In this document: positions 39,734 to 50,490 of the stretch, one piece after another
Numbering within the stretch: position 1 is the stretch's first letter
How the letters are laid out: every line of letters begins with the position of its first letter
Assembly (NCBI RefSeq): GCF_963678635.1
Contig: NC_087067.1
Coordinates: 55,670,456 to 55,734,455 of the forward strand
Direction of reading: 5' to 3'
Length of the DNA stretch: 64,000 nt
Origin: Symsagittifera roscoffensis
Taxonomy: Eukaryota > Xenacoelomorpha > Acoela > Convolutidae
Program-made: the position numbers and the translations under genes
The notes under the pieces: generated by a model
The model's input: only the letters and a program-made list of their open reading frames with translations
Told to the model about the DNA's origin: nothing
Database searches by the model: none

Positions 39734-42327
39734 TCTGATTTAAAATGACCTTCCAAGTTACAAAAGAAACACCTCGGGCCAAATTTCGCAATTACTCCTC
39801 TCATGAAATCCTCATGATCCAACTCTGACGCATCTTCGTCCTCGAGGCTAAAGCCTATCGCTTTCATGCCTTGTTTGTAAGCTGGGCATGCTGACACATG
39901 ATGGTCTGTTGAACTGCAATTAGCACAAGAACGTCTCTTGTCCATATCATCCCTCGGTTTGTACCAATTGTTCCCTTGGTTAGCTGGTCCGTTGTTAAAA
40001 TTGCCATAATTGTTCTTGTAATATCCAGATCTCGAAGGAGGTTTCAACAAAAGGTACTCTTTTGATTTGAGCCTCAACTCCTCCGGTGTTGGCGCATTAG
40101 TTGATAGTGGTGTGTAATGCGTTGCTAGCATCGTACGAAGTTCATCATTTTTCACACCATCGATGAATTTTGAGGCTACGGCCAGGTTCATCCTTCGGTT
40201 TGACTCATCCGGTTGGCTGCGTCTTCTCAGCATTTCCAAATCATCGAGAAACTTGTCTATTGTTTCATCTTCTCGTTGCCTCCGTTTCTCGAAGCGCATC
40301 ATCGCCTGGTGCCCCTGCACCCCTGATCCGAAACGGTTTAACAAGATTTCGAAGATTTTCTCAGCAGTGTCACGTTGATACTGTTTCTTAGCCATGACAC
40401 AGTTCAGGGCTGTCCCTTCTAAGTTGCTGGTGAGCGCGCTGCATTCCTGTCTCTCCGACAAGTCCTCTTCCTCGAAATGCAGCTTCATTACCTCTATCCA
40501 GGTATCAATACAGCCATCAGATTCGTCCTTGTAGCATCTTGGCTTCTTAAAGACTCTTCTGGACTTTTCACTGCGTTCATTGGTTCTAGATAACCGCGTC
40601 AGGAATGTCTCCAAAGACCTGTTCAGGGGTTCAAATGCTGTGGCCATTGCCGTAGCATCCCTTGAGTGTCCCGCCTGAGTGTCCTCACACCTTGTCGAAG
40701 GCTCTGTGTGCGGTGCATCCCTGCAATCCGAATCACCATGAGCGTTTCCCGCTTGGCCCATGTGACTCCTCCTCGGGCTTGTATGCCCCGTGTTGCCAGA
40801 ATCGCTTCTCCCGGTCGCATGTGTGCTTTGCGTTGTTCGTTCGTTCGAGGTTTGTCTGTTCCCCGTTGAACTCGCTCTACTGTTCGGGCCCCATGCTGTA
40901 TTACCCCTTGTGGCATAGCCTGATGAACTGCCCCTGCCTCTAGTGGATCCATTTGTCTTCCTCCTTTGATGTTCATTGAAGTTCACCCTCGGTTCCCTGC
41001 TGGGACCTCCCGAGTTCGGCTCTCCTTCTTTTGGTCCACTCTTGCTGCTTAGTAGCCCGTCCAACCTATCCATGATAGCCTGCGTTCGCCTCTCCATCAT
41101 CGCGTCTATCTTTGTGTCAAGAGACCCAAGAGACTGCTCTTGCTGAATTCTTAACTTCTCCATGTCGGCTCTTAAGCGTAACTCCCTCTGTTCCGCCTCT
41201 CTTGTCATTCGCGACAAGTTCCTCGTCATATGTTCGTCCGTTCTTTCTTTCAAGCGTCTTTCGCTTCTGCCAACTTCTTGTCTGTTGCGGTTTATTTCTT
41301 CCCGCAGACTTTCTCTTTCAATGTGAACTGCTCTTTCCAGTTCACTCATCCTTATCGACATCTGTTCATTTTGTTCTCCTAAACTGCCCACTATGTTGTT
41401 TAAGGCTTCCTCTAGTGCTGCCCCGTTATCCATGAGTGGCGTCACTAGTGGTGGTGTAACTCTGTCGGTCCCAGGTAGCTTCGTGCTGGTAGAGATCCGG
41501 GCCTTGATTCTCTGTCTTGACGTTTTATCATTATCTATTTCAGGATCCGCTAACGCGTTGCCAAGCCCTCTGGTTCTACTCTCTTCAGGTTGTGGCTCCG
41601 AACTTGTCCTAATCGCGAAGTCCTTTGACTGGCCCGGTGTGTTTGCCTCTTTGCTTATCGTTGTCACTACACCAAATTTGTCCATGGTTCCAGTCTCTCT
41701 TCCGACGTATGCCTCGTTCTCCTGGATCGAACTGTTGAGGCTGACCTGAGATCCAAAGTCCCCTTGCTCCTCTTCATCCTCTTCCTCCTGGGATTCACCG
41801 TCATTTCCTGCTCCTCCTCCCATGCTGAATGGAAAGATGTTTCCGAAGGTGTTCTTCATTCTTTCTGAGAATGACGATGACATTGTTTGTTTCCCCGTTC
41901 CGCCTGCCATCATAGTGTTGTCTGTCGGAGATCTTCTAGTTGCCGTTACTTCAGTTGAGATGTCGGACAGTTCCCACATCTCCTCTCGATCCAATGTCCC
42001 GGTGGAAGTGGCAAAATCATGGCCTTGTTCTACCGGGGTAGATTCACTCGCCAGCCTTCTGCCTCTCCCTTCCAGTTCATTTACTTCCTGGTTGTCATTC
42101 ATGGTATGGTCCGTATTCACCTCCACTTCTAACAGTTCTCTTCGCTCTTCTGAGGTCTTTTGACTTCTCGTTTCAACCATTCTGCCTGAAACCGTCCCCC
42201 TTTTGTCAGACCGGGATCGCTTGATCCAATCCACAAAAGGATCGGTCATCGTTTTTCTTTGCTTTTCAGGTATGAATTTCCTAGAGCTATTACCTCGTTT
42301 TGGTATCCTTGACTTGTCTAAACTCAT
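39682..42327 (-). CDS. GE2 Gag
   Basis: 881 codons from ATG at 42327. The N-terminal 320 residues are polar and acidic. Residues about 325-425 form a long coiled coil (ELERAV to DGLL). A basic Ser/Arg/Gly/Thr-rich region follows, then a Retrotrans_gag-type capsid domain at about 594-737 (KLHFEEEDLSERQ, then FDD-type helices). Two CCHC nucleocapsid knuckles, CANCSSTDHHVSAC and CFFCNLEGHFKSDC, lie at about 799-812 and 850-864. The last 15 residues are out of frame because 19 bp present in both GE1 copies, flanked by GCA repeats, are missing. The unusually long N-terminus makes this Gag about twice the usual size. Confidence 0.9.
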   Translation of the reverse strand: MSLDKSRIPKRGNSSRKFIPEKQRKTMTDPFVDWIKRSRSDKRGTVSGRMVETRSQKTSEERRELLEVEVNTDHTMNDNQEVNELEGRGRRLASESTPVEQGHDFATSTGTLDREEMWELSDISTEVTATRRSPTDNTMMAGGTGKQTMSSSFSERMKNTFGNIFPFSMGGGAGNDGESQEEEDEEEQGDFGSQVSLNSSIQENEAYVGRETGTMDKFGVVTTISKEANTPGQSKDFAIRTSSEPQPEESRTRGLGNALADPEIDNDKTSRQRIKARISTSTKLPGTDRVTPPLVTPLMDNGAALEEALNNIVGSLGEQNEQMSIRMSELERAVHIERESLREEINRNRQEVGRSERRLKERTDEHMTRNLSRMTREAEQRELRLRADMEKLRIQQEQSLGSLDTKIDAMMERRTQAIMDRLDGLLSSKSGPKEGEPNSGGPSREPRVNFNEHQRRKTNGSTRGRGSSSGYATRGNTAWGPNSRASSTGNRQTSNERTTQSTHATGRSDSGNTGHTSPRRSHMGQAGNAHGDSDCRDAPHTEPSTRCEDTQAGHSRDATAMATAFEPLNRSLETFLTRLSRTNERSEKSRRVFKKPRCYKDESDGCIDTWIEVMKLHFEEEDLSERQECSALTSNLEGTALNCVMAKKQYQRDTAEKIFEILLNRFGSGVQGHQAMMRFEKRRQREDETIDKFLDDLEMLRRRSQPDESNRRMNLAVASKFIDGVKNDELRTMLATHYTPLSTNAPTPEELRLKSKEYLLLKPPSRSGYYKNNYGNFNNGPANQGNNWYKPRDDMDKRRSCANCSSTDHHVSACPAYKQGMKAIGFSLEDEDASELDHEDFMRGVIAKFGPRCFFCNLEGHFKSDCPQTSSIQGMKKLCQE

Positions 42328-45297
42328 TCTCTATTTGTCACTTTCCTATGCCTACTCTTGACTCAATTGCTAGAGACCTTATAGTTTTATTAACAACAAT
42401 AATGACACAACACAATAAATTTCACCAGATTCTATTAAATAGTGACCACGAATCCCTGTATGTTGTCAGAACACAGTTTGTATAAAATTTATTCACACTA
42501 ACCGATTACCGGTCCAAAGATCTGGAAACTAGCACAATATGATGTTATCAGTCAATTTAAAAGATAGTGTATTCACTACCCAATCAAGCACAGTTTACGT
42601 TGATTTAAAATCAAAAACAAAAAATATATATTGACACAATATGAATGTATATATAAAAAAAAACGTATGTGTTTTGTACTCTTAGTCGGTCGCAGTACAA
42701 TAGTCGAACCTGTCTTTCAAAGAAAAAGCTTTCCCTGCTTGGTGCTGCACCAAACAGACAAAACTTTGAAGGCAGTTATTTTCTCAAGTGGGCGTCTATT
42801 GCACCCACCGAGTATTGTGTTACCTATCTGCCTTCGGACTGCCCGAGCTAGACCTACTAAAATCCTCAGGGCAGTCACTTTTCCCAAAAACGTATTATGT
42901 TCCAATCCACACCAATGAGTCACGCTCTTTTTAATTTAGACTTAGTGTCGCGAATATCCGAGTTCGGACCTTTTTTGTATTAGTCTGGTTCTTTTTGAAA
43001 GGCAAGTTACCAGTGCAGTCACTGATACCTAGCCTGTGTATTAATAACCTAATACCTCTCGCTTTTTAGTCTTTCTTTCGTTTACCTAAGTCCTTAACAA
43101 AATAATACCCCTCCGGATTGGCACAAATAGGACCCTTCCGGACTGTCAGAATATGGACCCCTCCGGATTGGGACCCCTCCGAGTTAGTTAATAGTAGACC
43201 CCTCCGGATTTGGACCCCTCCGAATTAGCAACTATAAGACCCCTCCGGATTCGGACCCCTCCGGTTTTGTGGAAAGTAGACCCCTCCGGATTCGGAGCCC
43301 TTAGCTCTGTCAAAGTAGCTTTTCGCAGTTTTCTTAATTTCAGCTTATACCCCTCCGGATACGTTCTGCGTTGCTATTATGCTGTTTGAATTAACTGGGA
43401 AGGGTATAGGATCCTTTCCTAGACCCCTCCGGATTGAAGTTAAGGCGCTTATTTGACAATTCACACTAACGGTGAAGGGTCTTATCACTTGCCTAATTTC
43501 GCCTCTTCTATGGTTGTCTTGTGCCTTCAGCCCTCCCTTTTTGTCTAGAACTGTCCTAAGTTACTTAGTTCAATCGCTATCAACTTTTGGTAGGGGTATA
43601 AGGGTTTTTCAGAAAAAATTATAAAACGTGAAGGGTGTACCCTTCCGGATTTGTGTAATTTGCTAAAAACAATCTCAAAAAATTTTCTCGCTCACTTTTC
43701 CGAAAAATTTCTGATCCTATTAGTAAGCTCAGCTAATTTCTGATCTATTGGTACCAAGATCAACTCGATATGATCAGTAGTTCCAAAGTTATTAACCAAA
43801 ACGTCTTTTTTCCGAACTCAAAAAATTTTCTCTCTTATAGGTTCCGCCTAACTTTTTCCGCAAATCTGGTCCTTTTGACCTAAAAATTATTGATCCGAGC
43901 TCAGAAGGCCTATACTCTTCTAGTTCAATGCAAAAGACCCGATCTAAAACGCTATTGTAGAAAAAATTTGAAAAACTATGCTACCTGGACCCCTCCGGAT
44001 TGATGAATCCACCAAATCAAACACGTTATGTTCGATTTCTCTGCAACCCGGAAGGCTTTCGGGTAGCGGATTTTAAGACTTGTAGATTCACTAGTGGACG
44101 TTGTCCGAACAACTATTTTTACTGTCCTACCTCAAAAATTTCAAAAAATTTTCTAAATTTTTAGTGTTTCTTACTATCAAAAATTGGGAAAATTTGGTTT
44201 TTGGTACCAAACTAGTTCCAACCACTTCCGAACTAAAGTTAACCGTTTCTACTTATTACAGTAGTGCAGTTACGATGTAACACACTAACTTAGCGCTTTT
44301 TTCCGTTTCAAAAAATATCGATATCTCAAAAATCGCGACTTGTGGGGGGATCAAAATATCGCTATTTTGACCCTAAAAACCGGTCTGTTTTCGTTGTTTT
44401 TCACTGAAAAACGATATATGGCTATTAATATAGGCTATATGAATAATAATATTAGTAATACTATACCCCTCCGGGTTTGTTTATTATCCGAATTAAGGTG
44501 CTTAACTCGGATATTCGCAGTTCGGTGAAGGGTCACTACAGTGCAGCACTGTCGAGCCCCCCACAGATTACTATCTTACTTTTTGTACCAAAAGGGATAC
44601 AAAACTTGTTAACGATACCCAACAGTCGATTGTTGTTGTCGTTGAGCCCCTTCTTGTTGCTCCTTGAACTGCTTGCCGGATCGGTCTTCACCCAAGACCC
44701 TTCCGAATTGAGCGCAAATCAGTTGACCCTTCCGGATTGAGCGCAATTTATCATTAACGTGCTTAAATGCTCAAATAACCCTACAGTACAAGCCTCACAA
44801 ACGGGCCTCAAAATTGATCGTAACGATCCTGACTGATATAAATGCCTGTAACAACAATATATCTATCAACAACAAACGGGGGGGTTGAATCACATCTTGT
44901 CTGGGGGGATGATTTCTACTGATTTTCTACTTTTTTACTGTTTTTGGTTTTTTCGGTAATTTTTTATGTTTTTTGTTTTTCTTGGGTACTATACTACTTT
45001 TTGTTTGGTTTTACTTATATCTTTAAATGTTTTTGGTCACAAACCACTCAGGGGACGAGGGGTTCGCGATTCCCCCCACCCTTCCTGGTTCATGAATTTT
45101 CGGTCTTAACTAGGTTAAAAAACTATTCAGGGCAATCCGGAAGGCTTCCGCGTTCCGAACTACCCTTCCGCCCCGGCAGTTTAGGCCTATTAAGGGCGTT
45201 AATGTGAGCATCCGCTCGGCGCGGAGTGCTCGTTAACGGTTCCGCCGGTCATGATGTTACGAAAGAATAACACCCAGGAGCGCCATAAAAACATACA
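42328..45297 (-). other. GE2 5' leader (about 3 kb, non-coding)
   Basis: No gene is seen. The leader is long for the superfamily and matches the GE1 leader over most of its length. Copies of the AATCCGGA[AG]GGGT motif (read in sense) are scattered: near 43351, 43424, 43640, 43988, 44466, 44697 and 44725, as well as the dense array. A TGGCGCTCCTGGG sequence ending about 12 bases inside the 5' LTR (45285 downward) is a weak primer-binding-site candidate; its first six bases match the convincing tRNA-Ser-type site of the other Gypsy element in this window. Confidence 0.75.
43107..43301 (-). repeat. Array of about 10 AATCCGGAGGGGTC motifs in GE2 leader
   Basis: On + the units read ACCCCTCCGGATT, some arranged in closely spaced pairs (GGATTGGGACCCCTCC type), with variable A-rich spacers. 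Spacing and spacers differ from the GE1 array while the core is unchanged, which argues for selection on the core. Confidence 0.85.
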
Positions 45298-46217
45298 TGT
45301 AACATTCGCCCGGAAGATACATATCGACGGATAACAAAACTAAGTCTTAAGACGACTGGCTAGCGTCTAAACAGAGCTTTGCATGTTTTTCACCGTCTCT
45401 ACCAAGCCAGTACTTTTCGGTGGTCTTTCTTACATCAGGCTGACAAAAACGTTACTGTTCTCCGGCTTCGACCAGAACGCTCAAATTAACTGAATTACAT
45501 GCAAAATTAGTGAGCTCATGGCTGGGTCTCAGTATCCCCAGACCACGAGGTCACTCCTAAAAACAGGGCTACTACTTATCATATTACTATTGTTTTTGTT
45601 CAGTAGATAAAAATCATCATCTCCATCGAAGATGGATCAACCCTTTCCCCCAACTCCTAGCACCTCATCCTTGTCAAAACTAATCAAAATATCAGTTAAA
45701 TTCAAGTCAGGACATGACAGGATGCTAAAAGTTTATGTGAGTTAATAAAAGTTTCCGTCCCGAGACCCTTCCGGATTCTTGAATCCGCCGAATCAAGCTC
45801 CTTACTCTTGATTTCTTGCTAATCCGGAAGGCTGGTTCTCACCCTTCACCGTTGTTGGCAACGGCCTTGCAACTATTGTAGCAGCACAATAGTTGCAACT
45901 CGGAACGTTCTCTGCTATTCTGTAGTTCGTTGTCGTTCTCCAATCTCGATTTTCGTACTGTTCGCAATCGCAGATAAAAGTTGTTGTGTTTTCCACTCGC
46001 TTTTTGTTAAAATGGCCGTTTCAGCATTTCTCAGAAATGTGACGTCATCATTCGAATTTTTGAAAATTTAAAATACTAGAATATTCTAGCCCTCACCGTT
46101 TGGCTAAACGTTCCAATAACGTCGCTAATCCTTCGAAATCATCAACTCGGAAGGCTTACTGCTCAAAATTCGAATCCTGCATAAATTGCATTTTGGCCAT
46201 TCTGGTCGAATGTCACA
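45298..46217 (-). repeat. GE2 5' LTR
   Basis: 920 bp, direct repeat of 21744-22594. Includes the 69-bp segment missing from the other copy (about 45463-45531), the hairpin at 45869-45896 and the TGT...ACA termini. Apart from that segment only about five differences are seen over 850 bp. Confidence 0.92.
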
Positions 46218-46310
46218 TTGAATTGAATTTATTTAACATCTGAGTTCATTTTACGAGGATGAGAAGCTAGGAGTTGGGGGAAAGGGTTGATCCATCTTCG
46301 ACAGCATATA
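46218..46310 (+). repeat. Older + strand LTR, second part (split by GE2)
   Basis: Continues the LTR interrupted at 21743: TTGAATTGAATTT, then GAGGATGAGAAGCTAGGAGTTGGGGGAAAGG and GTTGATCCATCTTCGA, in the order found in the GE2 LTR sense strand. Similarity fades after about 46310, so the LTR's true end is uncertain. Confidence 0.65.
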
Positions 46311-48189
46311 AGGCAGTGTGGTAGTGAGAGTGGTAAGTCAGTTTAATTGGAAAATAATTGACCAGGCGTCCAGCAGCATCAAGTTACTTACAATAGAGGC
46401 GCTGCACATTAGGAAAGAGAGACCGGCAATCAACACGCGCGACGAGTCTAGAAGTAGGGAGCAAAGTATCATAGAAATATATCCAACTGGGTTTATTTCT
46501 ATATCTAACTGGGTATATTTCTTCAACTGGGTATATTTTGACCTTCTGATTAGCTGAAAAAATTTGGGAAAAAAAGTTCAAAATAAAACTTGTCATTATA
46601 TATATAAATCATCAGATTCACATGTAATTTTGTAATATGATCATAACATTAGGTCGTCCACAGAAGAAGCAGATCGACAGAGGCTGAGAAGCCTATAGAT
46701 CAGAAAATACCTGTGTATATTGAGTGAAAATTTTTGCTCATTTTTTATCATCTTTTCCATTCTCTCAATCTGGAGTCGTTATTTTTCGAAAGTTATCTTC
46801 ATTCGATCGAAGTCAATCCCGCTAAAACATGAAAAATGTTATGTTCTTAAGTATTTATTACAGTCTTCCTCAGCTCAGTAGCCCTACTAGAGGTAGTTAT
46901 TTGAACTGGTTTGATCTTGGTGGCTCTATTGATTATAAACTATTTTGAATCACCAATTCAGATATGGAAGAGAAAATTATTAAAAAAGGTCAGTTAAAAT
47001 GGGCCCTTCCGTCATGCGACGTTACGTGCACAGGTTGTATGGGGCCGTACCAACGCTATTTAAATACATCGGCAAAATTTTATAAATCAAATCGGTTTAA
47101 ATGCATCCAGAGAATTGTCAATTAAAATCTACCCTCCTCGATTATAGCACAGATATAATTGTCTATGTTGGATGTATTTTTAAGATTTTTGCACCCCCTA
47201 AGGCAGAGGATTGCACTCCTCAGAAGTGCATAACCTTTATTTTGTTCTTATATAATTTTTATTGTGTCCGAGTATGATTCGTTCCGTCTTTTGCTTAGTT
47301 TCTCTGCTAGTTTCTGGACGGTTTTTGTAGAGCCTGGTGCTGCTCCTCATCCAAAATTCTTTGTTGGCATTTTAATGTTTTGATACTCTCATGATATTCG
47401 TAGGCGTCTGATATAGTATAACGTATAGTATACTTTCGGAGTATATCAGGTCAAACTCGAAAAGATTGACCTGATATGAGGCTACGGTTCTATCAGATAC
47501 TTAGTACCCTTGCGATGAGTAAGGGCATTACAATCGGGTACTAGACTTCTCTTCCTTAAAACAACTTTGTCCACAAAATCTTTTCTTCTAGAGGATCTTC
47601 ACTCTACAGGATTTTCATCTTTCAAATTTAAATAAAAGTACTATCGCTTAAGTACTAAAAAGTTGAAGCCTGTTTCAGTTGTTATTATCTTGGCAAACAA
47701 ATATCTTAATTTTTTCAGGTTCTTGGTTTTCGTCCAAGTTTCTTTCGGTTCATTCTCCGTTTTTTTCTTAAACGCCATTTTTTCATCTGGAAGTAGAGGC
47801 AGGGATTTTGTTGGTTTAATTTTTATTGATTCACATCCGGCAGGGTTTTTATTGGTTTATTTTTTTAAGCATGGCTTCTGTTCCAATGTAAAGAGTTTTT
47901 ACTATAACTGAATTTCACAAAAGTTTAAATTTACCATGTCTGATTTTGAGTTGTCAATTTTTTCGTTTTTTTTTCTTGAAATATTCAAACAATTTCAGTT
48001 TGTTATATCGACTTAGTCAACTTATTTTGCGTTATTTTGAATGCAAAATATATCCGTTTGGGATCATGTGTTTCAATTGGATGGTTCGTAAACACTTTAT
48101 TTTTATGAATTATATGACAGCAGTTTTGATTTCGGCTCAACAGGTTTCGACCCAAAGTGTCGCCTTTGTTGCTGCTCGCTAAATTGTTG
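46311..48189. other. Non-coding stretch with a cluster of inverted repeats
   Basis: AT-rich and without a credible gene. Three repeats resembling CTGGGTATATTTC lie near 46490-46540. A compact structured segment lies at 47411-47543: stem TATACT-TTCGG-AGTATA; an 11-bp perfect stem ATATCAGGTCA/TGACCTGATAT; and TAGTACCC/GGGTACTA with an alternative inner CCCTT/AAGGG. No known ncRNA family was recognised. Confidence 0.5.
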
Positions 48190-50169
48190 CTGCTGCTGCT
48201 CAGAACAAGACATAGGAAATCACTTCCACCTTGGATAACAAGTAGCACTTCAAATTTGATCAAAAAATTACAAACAAAACGGCAATCATGTATACTCAAA
48301 CCGACCAACTACAGAAGACAACAAGTTAAACTGTTTGAAAATTTAGTAACTGAATCATCGGAATTGGACAGGAAAAACTACCAAGAGGAATTGTTTAGAA
48401 CACGGAACACTAATGTAATTTTTAAACACCTAAAGAACTTGAATAAACATACAAGTCTTCCTAAGTTACTCATAAAAGATGAAGTTGAAAGCACAAATCC
48501 AAACGAACAAGTCAACATGCTAAACGACTTCTTTCATTCAGTTTTTAATCCTAAAGAAAGTTTTAGTATTAGAGATATTCAATCTGAAAATCCCTTGTTA
48601 ACGAATTTTGATATATCGAAAAACACAGTAAGTGAGATTTTATCAACTCTGGACGTAACAAAGTCACGCGGCCCAAATGGGTTGCCACCTAGCTTTTTTC
48701 AGAAAACGAACCGCAATATATGCAAACCGATGAACAAACTTTTGAGAAACGTAAAACGCCTACGAAAAATACCTGATTCATGGAAAACAGCTGCAGTTAC
48801 TCCTGTTCACAAAAAAGGTGACCGAAAAATGGTGAACAACTATCGACCAGTATCGCTATTAAATATTGACAGCAAAGTCCTTGAAAAATGTATATACAAA
48901 GACCTGTACCCTTACTTTGCCTGGTATTTGACGAAACATCAACACGGTTTTACTAAAGGTAGATCAGTTTTGACAAACATGCTCTCTTTCCTGAAAGAAA
49001 TATATGAAGCGCTTGACAATGACTCAAACGCAGAAATTGTAGCAGTCTACACTGACTTTGCAAAAGCCTTTGATAAAGTTCCGCATTTTGATCTACTTAA
49101 GAAAGTTGCACTTATAGGAATAGGAGGCTGCATGTTAGAGGTACTCTATGACTATTTGAAAAACAGGAAACAGTTTGTACAAGTAGACAATATCAGCTCA
49201 AAAGTTTTAGAAGTCACTAGTGGTGTTCCCCAAGGATCACTTTTAGGACCACTGCTCTTTTGCATTTTTATTAACGACCTACCTGAAGTACTCAAATTCT
49301 CTGAACCATATATTTTTGCGGATGATCTTAAACTACTTTCCATCAAAAAAACATCAATTGAAATTCAAGAAGATCTGGACAAAATTCAGCAGTGGGTAAC
49401 TGAAAACAAAATGGAATTAGCACTAGATAAATGTGCAAAAGTAAGTTTTAGGGGCGGAGACGCTAACTCTATGCTTTTTGGTGTAGTGCTTGGAACATCG
49501 ATGGTTGTGAAAGATCTGGGAATTTTTGTGTCGGGCGATTTAAGTTGGAAGGTACACATTGAAACAAGATTAAAGAAGGCAAACCAAGTACTGTACCTCC
49601 TGAGAAGAAACCTATCAGCAAAGATAAATACGTTTGTAAAGTTAGGCCTGTATAAGTCACTAATACTCCCAGTGTTATTATACGGACTCTCATGTACACA
49701 TATATCGAGGGGGGATCAATTGCAGTTGGAGCGATTTCAAAAGAAAGTAATCCGTTGGATCACTGGAAATAAAACGGGAGTGTACATCAACGAACTACGC
49801 TTGCTAAACATTTTACCCCTGCCCATGTTCATCCAGCTAAATAACATCTTACTTTTTGCCAGTCTTGATTCTAATGAACGAAATGAAATAGTGTTAAACA
49901 GGCGAACCACACGGGCTAGAAATACAGAAATTTTTGAGATGCGAAAAGTGAGAACGGAAAAAGCGAGAAACGAATTTGTTTTCAGAACCAGTAGGATTGT
50001 AAATCGATTAGAACCATATATTCATTTTTATAAACGAATCGGCCTCAAGACGAGAATTTTAAACACGATGTGGAAATTTGTAAACGAGAGATTTTCAGAA
50101 ATGACAAAGTGCACGTGGCAATTATTCTGTGATTGTATCACGTGCAGAAACAAGTGGACATTGTTTTAG
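48157..50169 (+). CDS. LINE reverse transcriptase ORF (ORF2, truncated)
   Basis: 670 open codons, the first 20 or so probably flanking sequence. RT motifs in order: NGLPPSFFQ, NYRPVSLLNIDSKVLEK, GFTKGRSV, VYTDFAKAFDKVPH, TSGVPQGSLLGPLLFCIFIND, the catalytic IFADDLKLL and the thumb helix QQWVTENKM. The C-terminus ends in a Cys-rich motif (CTWQLFCDCITC) typical of APE-type LINE ORF2. No in-frame stop or frameshift is seen, so the copy is fairly recent. The family is of the Jockey/CR1 kind by motif pattern, but I do not assign it further. Confidence 0.88.
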   Translation: MSPLLLLAKLLLLLLRTRHRKSLPPWITSSTSNLIKKLQTKRQSCILKPTNYRRQQVKLFENLVTESSELDRKNYQEELFRTRNTNVIFKHLKNLNKHTSLPKLLIKDEVESTNPNEQVNMLNDFFHSVFNPKESFSIRDIQSENPLLTNFDISKNTVSEILSTLDVTKSRGPNGLPPSFFQKTNRNICKPMNKLLRNVKRLRKIPDSWKTAAVTPVHKKGDRKMVNNYRPVSLLNIDSKVLEKCIYKDLYPYFAWYLTKHQHGFTKGRSVLTNMLSFLKEIYEALDNDSNAEIVAVYTDFAKAFDKVPHFDLLKKVALIGIGGCMLEVLYDYLKNRKQFVQVDNISSKVLEVTSGVPQGSLLGPLLFCIFINDLPEVLKFSEPYIFADDLKLLSIKKTSIEIQEDLDKIQQWVTENKMELALDKCAKVSFRGGDANSMLFGVVLGTSMVVKDLGIFVSGDLSWKVHIETRLKKANQVLYLLRRNLSAKINTFVKLGLYKSLILPVLLYGLSCTHISRGDQLQLERFQKKVIRWITGNKTGVYINELRLLNILPLPMFIQLNNILLFASLDSNERNEIVLNRRTTRARNTEIFEMRKVRTEKARNEFVFRTSRIVNRLEPYIHFYKRIGLKTRILNTMWKFVNERFSEMTKCTWQLFCDCITCRNKWTLF

Positions 50170-50490
50170 AGAAGACGCCGGGACCAAGAATCCCAACAGC
50201 AGTGCTGTGAATCCCCAACAACAACAACAACAAAATGCTTTCTACTTTTTAAGGGATGTTAACGAGTTTCATCCGATACAAATATGAGTTTTTGGCTGCG
50301 GTTATTTTTCAACTCTTATCCAGTTATTTTTTCTAGTAACTTTTTCCAACAATTTTGTTTTGACTTGTCTTTTTTTCATTCACTATTTTGTACCGCAATG
50401 TTTGATTTGGATCGCAAGTGTTGCGAAGCTCTGTTTCGCCTCTGTGTACTAGACTGTGTTTTTGTTCTTTGGCTCTATAAATAAAAAATT
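48190..50490 (+). mobile_element. 5'-truncated non-LTR retrotransposon (LINE)
   Basis: RT-encoding LINE with a 3' UTR containing a CAACAACAACAACAAAA tract near 50217-50235 and an AATAAA at 50480-50485. The endonuclease domain expected upstream is absent; the first recognisable LINE residues (PPWITSS) belong to the linker after it. The left limit is approximate. Confidence 0.85.

Larger units (their letters stand above)
21744..46217 (-). mobile_element. Giant Ty3/Gypsy-like LTR element GE2, 24.5 kb, young
   Basis: Complete from LTR to LTR on the - strand, with TGT...ACA termini. Order in sense: 5' LTR, 3-kb leader, gag, protease, RT, RNase H, spacer, integrase, macro-like domain, then a third reading frame of about 3000 codons, a 0.8-kb tail and 3' LTR. 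The domain order RT-RNase H-integrase and the D,D(35)E integrase with a GPF module place it in Ty3/Gypsy; no chromodomain is seen. The LTRs differ by only about five small changes plus a 69-bp length difference. A 3-bp TTG borders both ends; I find no clear 4-6 bp target duplication. The length is far above the usual 5-10 kb of the superfamily. Confidence 0.9.

Noticed and set aside
45802-45996. Small frame found in both GE2 LTRs (also 22180-22374)
   Set aside because: 64 codons inside the LTR, identical only because the LTRs are; no motif and no evidence of translation.
47411-47543. Hammerhead ribozyme
   Set aside because: A CGAAA is present, but the required CTGATGA core and stem order are absent.
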